A DNA stretch of 64,000 nucleotides from Vespa crabro. Taxonomy: Eukaryota; Arthropoda; Insecta; Hymenoptera; Vespidae. The DNA lies in assembly GCF_910589235.1 (NCBI RefSeq), contig NC_060956.1, forward strand, positions 8,625,999 to 8,689,998, read 5' to 3'. The position numbers and the translations under genes were made by a program. Below are positions 54,717-64,000 of the stretch, piece after piece (within the stretch, counting starts at the first letter, position 1; each line of letters begins with the position of its first letter). Below the pieces are notes generated by a model. It ran no database searches. It was not told where the DNA came from and saw nothing but the letters and a program-made list of their open reading frames with translations.

Positions 54717-55817
54717 TCTCTATCTTTTCTTTATATTCCTGCTTTTTCTCGCCCGCACCCACGCATTGTAGTCTTCCATTCAATAACGAACTCGATGATA
54801 TAATGCAATGAGCAGTATTTTAATAAGAAACTTCGAAATAGATAACTACATATAATCAAATAGTATCGTAACATTGAGAATTTATTTTTCTACGAAAAAG
54901 AAGGTATATGTGCAGTCAATTCTTTTTAATACAATTTCACTATATTATTCTTAATCTTTGGAAATCTTTCGACGTGAAAGTTGTCTTCGTTCATTTTTTT
55001 GGACAAATTTTTTCTCTTTTTCTTTCTGTTTTATGTTGTATATCTATATATATTTAAATACGTAGATACGTACGTAAACGAATAGAACACTCTTACAATT
55101 CATGGTAGAAAAGAATAGAAAGTGGGGATGAAAAAAGCAAAGAACTTTGTCACTATGAGGGACACCCACATGTTTTCTGTTTCCCCATCCCACTTTTCCT
55201 TTGACCATGAACTTTCATGCCCTATTTTTCTCATTTTACATATCGTTTAGCAATCTTTATCAAGCGATATTTTTGTGATTTTACTGCTGCTGGTACTATT
55301 TCCTGTAATTTAAACACAGTAATCCGTATTAAAATTTCTCACGGAAGTTAAATTTTTCAAGTGTTTATTGTTAGTAACGAATTGGTAACGTGCAATGATG
55401 TAGATAATACTTAGGCTGCGTGCGCATTATTGATTAGTCGCCGGTGACCAGGTCGAAACGAAAGACCAAAAAACTAGGCTACCGAACTCGGCGATTTCAA
55501 TTCATCAGTATCATAATGTCCGGCTTCAGTAGCGAGTTTTCGCATAAGCAGTTAAGACGGTTGCATCAGGCTCCTTGAAGGCTACATTCGCCAGAATCTG
55601 ATCTACTGAAAAAGGTTATTTATAGTTTAAACGCGTGCATTTGATTCAACTGATTTCACTGGTTGCAGCGACTAGAGAGCTGCTCGTGTTTTCTTGATTG
55701 CATACATGTTATCTTATATGATTGTATACATACACATATTAATTATAATGTACACATATTAAGGAATATATCTTGAAAGAATTTTAAATGTAATCAAATG
55801 TATTTATTGCGTTGCAG

Positions 55818-55910
55818 ATGGTGACGAGGACAAAGAAGATATTCGTCGGTGGGCTATCGGCACCGACGACGCTGGAGGACGTCAAAAATTATTTCGAGCA
55901 GTTTGGTCCG
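55818..55910 (+). CDS. Rbp6: Rbp6/Musashi-type RNA-binding protein, internal exon: start of RRM2
   Basis: A 93-bp exon encoding 31 residues that open MVTRTKKIFVGGL and close YFEQFGP. KIFVGGL (residues 7-13) is the RNP-2 motif on the first beta strand of RRM2, where the aromatic F9 would stack on RNA. Residues 17-29 (TTLEDVKNYFEQF) are the first helix. The APTTLEDVK wording matches Rbp6; Drosophila msi has a different loop here. The acceptor gttgcag ends at 55817 and a consensus donor gtgagt follows at 55911. Phase is 0 on both sides, so skipping keeps frame but destroys RRM2. RNP-1 (RGFGFVTF in the family) must be in the next exon, which I did not find before 64000. The exon begins exactly at ATG, so it could also supply the start codon of a transcript begun inside the upstream intron. 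Confidence 0.95.
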
Positions 55911-57519
55911 GTGAGTAATCAGATAGATCTTGTCCATCAAATGCGATTATATAGTTCTCTTGTATACATATGTGTACGCAGATAGATACGTCGTTTTTAT
56001 CGTGATCGACGATCGAATCGATATACTGGCACGATTTTCAGTAAATTTACACTACACATAGATGCTTCTCACAGGATGTCAAAACGCGTTACATCGATAT
56101 CACGCTACGATATCATTTGTAAAACGACGCGTTACGTTAGCTCATCAAAGTTACTGTTTTTAGTAGACGTCATAGTTGCGTCCTATTCTGTACGCGTTTA
56201 AATTATCTATGTATCTTGCTTTTTTTTTTGCTGCTTTGACCTAGCATTACGGATAACGATTGTCACGAAACTCGGTTCGATCGAACTGTGTTTATATTTT
56301 CGTCAGGAGGCTTGAAAACGAGCTGAATATATGAGTGACCACCGTGCAAACACTCGCGAACGTTTCTCTATTTTCGGTTATTCGAGGGCTTCCTGCGATG
56401 TCACCCGGCCGATTTCCAAATGTCGAACAAAACACATCGGATTCGACGGACATAACCGGACTGACGTCGTTACTATTCATCGAACTTTGCGTCGTTTATT
56501 ATATTCTTGAATAATCCGGTTGCATCGTGACGCCATTTGTGATTTCATTTTTTTTCCTTTCCTTATCGCAGATACGCAACGAGAAATAATAATACGTGTG
56601 CGAAAATGGGCTTCGCATCTACCATCTATTTTTGTTTAATTAATTGTTCTTCCTTTTGTTACCAATTCAATAATGGTTACTAAAATTATTTATTAATAAA
56701 AATCGCATATTAGATGAAAATTGATAACGAGAAAAAGAAGGATTATATATATATATATATATACATCTGATAGTTGACCGATCATTTTCAAGAATGAATA
56801 AAATCTTTATGTTACTAACTTGTATAGTATATAAAAAATTTCAAACTCTTATTCTTATTGTATGTATTTTTCGTTCTATTAACTCGGAGGATAAGAAAAC
56901 GTATTTATTTTTGTTGTATAAAGATTAGATGATATTTATAGATTCATCGCGTCATCATTTTAAATCGAATTGACCTATTCATCGGTGAAATACAAAAGAA
57001 CTTCTCATTCGTTCCTGTTTATAAATTGCTATTCTTGGGTATTTATAATTGTAACTCTCGAGCATAGGTCTGCGTGCAAAGGACATATCGGTCTTTGTTA
57101 TCGTTCGAGGTAAAGTTTAACGATTGATATGCATGATTCAACTCGCAAGTGATACGTTCCGATTCATGCTTCAAGCGATTTCTACGAACGAAAGCACTCG
57201 ACTCTGTGGCCGACATGAAGAATCCTTCGTATTATTATTCCGAAAATTACGACATGATAATTTCAGGCGAAATACATCGAAGTTCAAAAAGCGATTTTGA
57301 ACCAAAGTGAGTGCTACAAATTCGAATATTAATTTCAACTATTAAGTATGGCAATTCAACGGAGCTGGAACATGGAATTGATTGGCGATAGTTCGATCTT
57401 GAAGTTTCTCCATCTTTTCACCGATTTACATCTTATAACACTGAGTTGGACTAAACATTAACCTGAGCATCATAAACTTCCTTTCGAAATCCTACGGAGA
57501 ATCTCGAGTGCTCGAGACG

Positions 57520-57540
57520 GTACTCCATTTCTAGGTAAGC
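57520..57540 (+). other. Candidate recursive splice site
   Basis: The sequence tactccatttctag ends at 57534 and is followed at once by the good donor gtaagc. A 3' splice site abutting a 5' splice site is the layout of a recursive (ratchet) splice point. The pyrimidine tract is only moderate. Confidence 0.25.
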
Positions 57541-58231
57541 GATGAGAAGTTGTTGAAAGAGGCCACCTGAGACGAGGATCTCTGCTAATTAGACTCTATC
57601 GACTCGTGACACTATAGAAACGATTACGTGCTATTGTGTGAACTTTTCAAGAAGGTTTGTCATTCCGCCGGTAACAATACTCACATGATTCATTGCAATC
57701 TCATTTCCACGACGTGACAATAACCGCATTTATGCGTTTTCATTCTTGGCTTCGATTCATGAACAGTTGATACGAATGACTTTTGACTAATTAATCGATC
57801 AATGCTCGCTAATAAAACTAATGACATGTTTCCTAAATAGCGCTAATAGAAGTGAAACTGTTCTGGCCTCAATTCGTTATTTTAGAAGTTTGAAAAGAAA
57901 ATAAGACGGCACGTAAAGAAAAAATTAATCGATTAAACTCTCTTTATACCGAATATCAGCGATTGCCCTCAAGAATCACGCTCATTCTTTGAAACTCTTT
58001 CTATAATTATCGTTATAGTTTCTTAGACAGCAAACGCATAGTTGATGAATGACAAGCATTCGATGGCCCCGATATCGTTTATCATTGACAGAAGTCCAAG
58101 TTCCCACGATGGAAATAGTACGACGAAACTCGAAACTGCTATCGTTATATGACGAAGCAAACGTAGCTATTTGCTTGAAATACACCAGTGAAATAATTTA
58201 TTGGGAAACTTGATTTCTACTATTTGCTTCG

Positions 58232-58253
58232 TAGTTACTTTTAAAAGTAACTA
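58232..58253. repeat. Perfect 22-bp palindrome
   Basis: The half-site tagttactttt is followed directly by its inverse complement aaaagtaacta with no spacer. The form suits a dimeric DNA-binding protein site, but no specific factor is recognised. Confidence 0.95.
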
Positions 58254-58393
58254 TCAGGTGACACTCGAAGAAATTTCGCAAAAGGGTCGAATGAAAGAAT
58301 GGAGAGAAAGGAAAGAGAATTATAAAATGAGAAAGAAGAAAAGAAAAAGAGAGGAAGAGTATGTTTCTCCATCGATTGTAGCTTGAGCCAAAA

Positions 58394-58428
58394 ATGGATT
58401 TGAGATATCGGAACTATCTCAAATCCAT
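58394..58428. repeat. Perfect hairpin, 14-bp arms and 7-base loop
   Basis: atggatttgagata (58394-58407), loop tcggaac, then tatctcaaatccat (58415-58428). In the transcript this would form a stable short stem-loop. The stem is too short for an ordinary microRNA precursor, and the flanks pair only patchily. An alternative fold pairs ggaac (58410-58414) with gttcc (58430-58434). Confidence 0.93.
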
Positions 58429-58454
58429 GGTTCCTATCTCCGGCTTAAATCACC

Positions 58455-58458
<4 letters not shown>

Positions 58459-58506
<48 letters not shown>
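58459..58506. repeat. (TC)n microsatellite
   Basis: About 44 bp of perfect TC dinucleotides. Confidence 0.97.
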
Positions 58507-60276
58507 CTCATCTCTTTGTCCTTCTCTCTCCCGACTCTCTTCACCCTTTCGTTTTGTACCAAAAGTCTCGTCTGGTATTGAATGCAGAATTTCCGGCTTG
58601 TGTAGTGGGTCGAGTTGGCCTTCCCGTGTCTGACCCATATCTGAAGATACGATCAGGGCACATTTCACGCACACACACATACTCACATGAAACCATTTCA
58701 GGCTTCGATTCCTACGAATGAAGCACATGGTACATACAACGAACGCGCATATATCGGAAGAAGAATGTAAACACACATGAAGGAACATCCCACAGCTTAC
58801 GTGTAACACTCACATACACATATACGAAGATATATACATATGGAAGATTTCACCATCGAGATCCCGTTTGTAATCTTATATCGCATTCCGGATTCTCCGA
58901 ATCGAGATCTCTTTCTACCTCTCGATACTCATCTTCTTTCGACTAGTAGAGGGTTGAGAGATACATCGAAGGATGGGAAATAGAAAAAAAATAAAAAGCG
59001 AGAGAGAAAAAGAAAGAGAGGGCGTAAGATTCCTCTCGGGTAAACTCGTGAAACTCCCTGGTTAGTCGAATAAAACTAGATGGTACTGCCGGTAAGTGTG
59101 TTACATTTATTTGATCCGTCAAGTTCCGTCGTAAGAAAGAAATCTTATCTTCGTATCTGCTACCGCCAGACGGACGTAACTTCGTAGTCCAAGCTTTTGT
59201 ATCTCGAGTAGAGTCTATCGTTTCCTGATCTTATTGCATTAGAAGAATAGCGCGGTTCCTTGGATACTCAAGAAGTCAGTATTTTCTACATGATCTTAAA
59301 TGTGATCCATCTCTTTCATTCGAGATTCGGATTCATTGTCATTGATTGAACAAAATTTTTCTAATGAAAAACAAATGACGCTATATATATGATATGTAAC
59401 ATCGATAGTTTGTCTCAGGTTCGATAAATTGACGAATCAAACCTTCGTTTCCTCGAGCGACCATCGAGTTTTTTTCGCGGCATATCGAGACCGAGGGTTG
59501 CACGCGATTTAAAACTTAAATGAGGGTGTCCGAGAACGTTACTTGAAAAATGAATGGATCCCCAAAGACTGAGAGCTTAATTGCGCTCGCTTTCAACTTC
59601 CAACTTCCTTCCTTCGATGGTCGATGCAATGGAGGAAGGAAATGGATGGCTAAGGGATAGGAAAGACGTAAGGAGAACGTGGAAGTAGTTACGCCGTTGA
59701 GACCTCTTTGACGTGATAGTTAACGGTCGACTTGAAATTAAGAAATTAAGAATTAATATGACTTACGACTTGGTCAAATCCTCTAAATTCTTCTCTTTCA
59801 ACATCGCTTTCACATCTTTTGCTTATAATATATCTTTTCCTTTAAGTAAACTAGTTTCTATCAGAGAATCGTTCATGGAAATTAGCTCGTCCTAAAGTTC
59901 CCTCGGAGAGATCAATTTTATATCAAAAAAACGATGAAAAATCAGCACAAAATTCTTTGATAGAGAAAAGCAAATATAAAAGTTCACATTGATATTTCGA
60001 CTTAACGGTATTTCTCGTGCAAATCGATACGTTAATTAGAACGCTTCAAAATATTTTCCTACATCGTAGAACGAGACGGTATAAAAGGACGAATGTGATT
60101 AAACTCTTTCTCATAAAAGTTTATTCGTAAAGATCTCCTTTTCGTTTTCGAACTCCATTTTCTTCATCATATCTTAAGGAATCCAAATTTTTTTTGAAAT
60201 TAATCTTATACTCTTATCCATCGACTCGACGGAGTCCTTCTTGATTCGTTGCATTCAAGGTCGAGTGATACCAATT

Positions 60277-60318
60277 TTCTTTCTCTCTCTCTCTTTCTCT
60301 TTCTCTTTCTCTTTCTCT

Positions 60319-60350
<32 letters not shown>

Positions 60351-60353
60351 TTC
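60277..60353. repeat. (CT)n flanking a (TTTCTC)n core
   Basis: CT dinucleotides on both sides of about five TTTCTC hexamers, the same hexamer as in the array near 14880. Confidence 0.95.
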
Positions 60354-61252
60354 ACAGGGTATTCCTCTCTTTCGTAAAGCCATGCTTGCGTGGGTGAATA
60401 AATAAATTTAATGGCGCTTGTCACGTAGCAAAACGGGATAAATTCCGGGCGCCTGACAGCCATTTAAAACAATGCCGTCGCGAATACACGCCATTTGTAA
60501 CCCGGTGCTTTTGTTTCACGTTGCTATTCATTCTGGCACCCCTTCATCGCCACCCTCTCTCCGCTTTTCCACCGACATCTCCTCCACTCTTCCTCCTCCC
60601 ATCTATTCTATATCCGCCAGCGCCACCATCGTTCGGACGACCAAGCGAAACCGGTACCATCGTTGATCTCGATAGCGACCACGCTTGCATCGAATTCGTG
60701 CTTCACTTTTCATCTCGATACAAATGCAATCGAGTCTCCCCGCCGATAAGACTAGAACACGATACTTGATGCTCGTCAAACGATACCTTTGTTTTCCGAT
60801 CGAACATAGTAACGATGAAAACGATTAATGAGTCATTAACGAATGTTACGATACTTCGAATAGGCAGCGCTCAACGATCACTAATGAAAAACCGAACAAA
60901 CGGTTAATTATTTGTCGCAGTTCTCTCACAATGACTAGAATTATTTTATTGTACGAAATCATAATTCGTTGCGTTAATTACTGTCTCATATAAGCTATTC
61001 GGGAATTATATACAAGCGGCTTTATGCATGCAAGGTCATTTATCGATATGATAATAAACGAATGTGGATAACAGAAGAGAGGTGAGAAAGGAGATGGGAT
61101 GGGCTAACAAGATATGGTATATTGTACATGTTCGCACTATGAAAATTTCGAGAAAATATAAAGCAATCATATGATGGCCATGTAAGTAATATAATTATTA
61201 CAATTTCAAAATTATTCACAACTTGTCACATTTCTATTCGACATAAGTAGAT

Positions 61253-61258
<6 letters not shown>

Positions 61259-61297
<39 letters not shown>
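61259..61297. repeat. (TA)n microsatellite
   Basis: About 38 bp of perfect TA dinucleotides. Confidence 0.97.
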
Positions 61298-61299
<2 letters not shown>

Positions 61300-62328
61300 T
61301 CTCCTACTTAGCATTCATCATTGCCTGTAGCAGGTGGTAACGTTCTAAATTATGTTACGTGTTCTTTCCAAAACTTTTTTTCAACTAGCAAAACTTAAGA
61401 CGGATCTTTCGGTTTCTTGGAAAGAAAAACGAGGAAGAAAAAGGAAAATTTGCAAAAGCCGGGACTAGAAGACGAGAGGGTGAAAGTCAAGGGAATGAAG
61501 GAACAGGCCAACGAAAGCGTTTCTTCTTCGAGGATGAAGGGAACCGTTTCTTGAGCAAGGGTACTCGGGCACGTGAAATGAAATTTATGAGGGTCCTTTA
61601 TTCCAGCACTTAGGAGGCCGACTTAAGTTTGAGCAATTTATTAATTTCCTCGTGTTTCGGCATGGAGCTGGTGATGCCTCTCTTTCTCTTTTACTCACTT
61701 TTCTCTTTCATCTCTCGAGAAAGAAATCGCGTCACCCCAACGTGTATACTACCAGCCCTGTCTGTCTAACGTATACTTTTCGTCTTAGTCGCTTATGCTT
61801 CTCTTCGCCTTGCCGTTGTCGTCGTTGTCGTCGTTTGCTGAAGACAATACCGCATACCAGCTGCGTGTTGCCATAAAAAGGAGGATTTTCGCGACTTCTG
61901 TCGTATCGTCTTACGGATTTTCCTTCGCTATTTGTTACATGACTCTTTTTAACGGTGTGGGGTAAAGGCCTACAGAGACGACGTGTTTGCACCTATGCGA
62001 AGATATTATCTCCTTGTCTCGTTGTAAAACACATTCGTGTTCAGTGAACTTCTCAAAGGAATCCGAACTTTAAGAGAGACGAAGGAGACGAGCATTGGGA
62101 AAAGTTCGCTAAAGAAATAGTTAACCTATAGCCTTAGGTTAAATCGATAATGCGCGTAACGACTTTCGACGTCTTGTTCGAATGTTACTCGGACAAGAAA
62201 AGAAAGCACCCTTATTGAGAATCGACCGAAAGGGGGTGTGAAGATGGGGTATATGCAAGTTGAAAATGGATGTTTGTATGCAGAATGAGGCGCGAGTGGT
62301 TTCCCTTCGCGAGGCTGACTAAAGGTTG

Positions 62329-62330
<2 letters not shown>

Positions 62331-62365
<35 letters not shown>

Positions 62366-62419
62366 ATTTTTCCCTTGTTCTTTCTCTTTCTCTCTTTCCC
62401 TTGTTCTCTTTCACCCTTC

Positions 62420-62478
<59 letters not shown>

Positions 62479-62491
62479 TCTTTTTCTTTCT
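62331..62491. repeat. Two (TC)n arrays joined by imperfect pyrimidine sequence
   Basis: Perfect TC runs at about 62331-62358 and 62427-62476 are separated by TTTCTC and CCCTTG-containing sequence. Confidence 0.96.
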
Positions 62492-62867
62492 TCGTCTGAC
62501 TGTCGATAAGCATGGAAGAGTTCGTGCAACACTCTCGCGTGCTTGCTTGTCGCCGCTTTTGTCTGGCGATGCAAGCATCATTAGCGTCGGGCGTAATGAG
62601 CGCACTAATCACCAACAGACTGTGCACAACGCTCTAGAGCACCCGTGATGCTGAGAAAGAGAGGAAGAGAAAGAGAAAAGGAAGAGGAAGAGAGTATGTC
62701 GGAGATGCAACGCTCAGGACAGAAGAAGGGAACGAAGGACAACGGAGATAGAGAAAGAGCAAATGCCAGGAGTAGCGTTTCTATACACGTGAGTCTACGC
62801 GTTATTTTTTAGGAGGAAAAGAATAAAGAAAGCAAAATCACGATGCGCAGAAAACGTTCAACGGTTT

Positions 62868-62893
62868 TTTCTTTTTTTGTTCTACAGGTAAAA
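62868..62893 (+). other. Candidate recursive splice site
   Basis: A strong tract ttttttctttttttgttcta leads to cag ending at 62887, followed at once by gtaaaa. The acceptor half is very good; the donor half is weak because position +5 is A. The site lies about 7 kb into the downstream intron. Confidence 0.3.
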
Positions 62894-62921
62894 TTATGCA
62901 AGATAAAGAGAGTAGTAGGAG

Positions 62922-62925
62922 AGAA

Positions 62926-62974
<49 letters not shown>
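62922..62974. repeat. (GA)n microsatellite
   Basis: A GA array interrupted once by ACAG. Confidence 0.96.
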
Positions 62975-62979
<5 letters not shown>

Positions 62980-64000
62980 ATCATGTCGCAACTTTCTTCG
63001 AATTTATTGAAGGATAAAATTCGCAATTTCGATATACCGAAAGATCACATGAAACATTCAAGCTCCTCTTGTACGTACATTTCAGTAAACAAGTTTATAA
63101 AAAGTTGCATCGCCGTTACGGCGGACTAGTGTATTTCCTTGCATCCGTTCTTGCATTTTATTTTCGAACATTACTCTGGCAAACAGTTAAATCGATCCGC
63201 TGTAAACTCAAGACATAATAAATTACCGAGAATACCGAAGAGAGTAGGAGGACGCTCACAAGAATGATAAAGAAGACTAATAAATTAGCAATATAGCGAC
63301 AAGAAAGTTACGCTTGTGTAGTTAAAGAGCTGTACCTACGGTTTGGAGACATATAACTTGATGAACAACTTGATTTTACGAGGGTGAGATTGTCTCGAAG
63401 AATGTTATATCTTTATATTATCTACTCCAGGAAAGATGGAAAATAGTAAAACAATAATTCAGAATCTTTCACGTTGTACCATCTCTACCTCTATTATTTA
63501 TTACTGCCACTTTTTTTCTTAATTTTTTTGGAGTGCTTTCTAAAAAATTATTTTGACGTTTTCGAAACAGTATTAGTTCAAACAGAGATCCTATCCTATA
63601 ATGTTCGATTCGACTCAATCCTTCGAGATCAAGTACTAGATTTAAGATATCACTTAAAAAGGACAATTAAGAATCGTCGATTCGTAAAAAGTGAAGATTT
63701 TATTTAGACGAAGTAGAGAATTTAACTGTTACAACTGTAATGTGCTCATCTTCGACGTAATAATACGTTTTAGATATTGTAGATGGCACAAATCGACTTA
63801 TCAGGGCGAAGCAGAAAATTTGAAAGAGGAACCGATGTCTGAAAATATATAGGCTCAAAGTTTGTATTATATTTTGGATATGATGCGAGTTTATGAATTT
63901 GTCAAAGACTGCACCAATATGAAAAAAAATAAAGAATGAGTGTGTGTACTGATAGGAAAAAAAATAAGGAATGAATCAGGTAAAGATGATACGCATAACG

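Larger units (their letters stand above)
4069..55817 (+). other. 51.7-kb intron separating the RRM1-end exon from the RRM2-start exon
   Basis: The donor gtaaga lies at 4069-4074 and the acceptor gttgcag at 55811-55817. The acceptor tract is poor: the 20 bases before it are mixed, with only short T runs. Most of the intron is AT-rich unique-looking sequence interrupted by simple repeats and a few element relics, listed separately. Somewhat less AT-rich blocks without recognisable genes lie at about 9700-10300, 13130-13460, 14950-15190, 26900-27130 and 28200-29200. They could hold regulatory elements, but nothing in them identifies a function. I see no nested protein gene on either strand. The long open frames here translate (TC)n, (GA)n, (TA)n or T-rich runs. 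Confidence 0.9.
55911..64000 (+). other. Downstream intron of the Rbp6/Musashi gene (5' part)
   Basis: It begins with the consensus donor gtgagt and runs past the right edge, so the intron exceeds 8 kb. I looked for the rest of RRM2 (the IEDAMLMFDK and RGFGFVTF wording of the family) and did not find it. It contains a perfect 22-bp palindrome, a perfect 14-bp-arm hairpin, several simple repeats, and two juxtaposed acceptor/donor motifs listed separately. No gene is recognisable on either strand. Confidence 0.85.

Noticed and set aside
55911..64000. Search for the remaining RRM2 exon with RNP-1.
   Set aside because: No stretch encodes RGFGFVTF-like or IEDAMLMFDK-like sequence next to splice sites; it is presumed beyond the right edge.

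Overview
The window is almost entirely intron of one large insect gene. Two short exons on the + strand can be read with confidence. The first (4027-4068) encodes IDPKVAFPRRTHPK, the end of RRM1 and the linker. The second (55818-55910) encodes a 31-residue segment opening MVTRTKKIFVGGL, the start of RRM2. Joined, they give the RRM1-RRM2 junction of a Musashi-family RNA-binding protein, and the wording fits the Rbp6/MSI1-MSI2 branch rather than Drosophila msi. RRM1 proper lies upstream of the window. The RRM2 RNP-1 half and the C-terminal region lie downstream. I found no other recognisable protein-coding exon, no tRNA or rRNA, and no CRISPR array.

The organism is a eukaryote, most likely an insect and probably a hymenopteran (bee, ant or wasp). 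The basis is the Rbp6-type protein sequence, canonical GT-AG introns, AT-rich introns, more than thirty long simple-sequence arrays that are mostly (TC)n/(GA)n, and a mariner-like MITE whose ends resemble those of hymenopteran mariners. The species call is inference.

Layout: 1-4026 is the 3' part of an upstream intron. 4027-4068 is the 42-bp exon. 4069-55817 is a 51,749-bp intron with a strong donor and a weak acceptor tract. 55818-55910 is the 93-bp exon. 55911-64000 is the start of the next intron. Inside the large intron are a CpG-rich promoter-like block (about 36.4-38.2 kb), a 39-codon ATG ORF behind a very strong acceptor-like tract (39.9 kb), a fold-back element (43.2-43.7 kb), a hAT-like relic (31 kb), an 81-bp mariner MITE inserted in (TA)n (51.2 kb), and several degenerate tandem repeats. 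The last intron holds a perfect palindrome, a perfect hairpin, and two juxtaposed 3'/5' splice-site motifs that could be recursive splice points.

The most notable hypothesis is an alternative Rbp6 isoform. The CpG-rich block sits between the RRM1 and RRM2 exons, and the RRM2 exon starts exactly with ATG. A transcript starting inside the intron could therefore encode a protein lacking RRM1. This needs transcript data. The other long open frames in the window are mostly translations of simple repeats and are not reported as genes.
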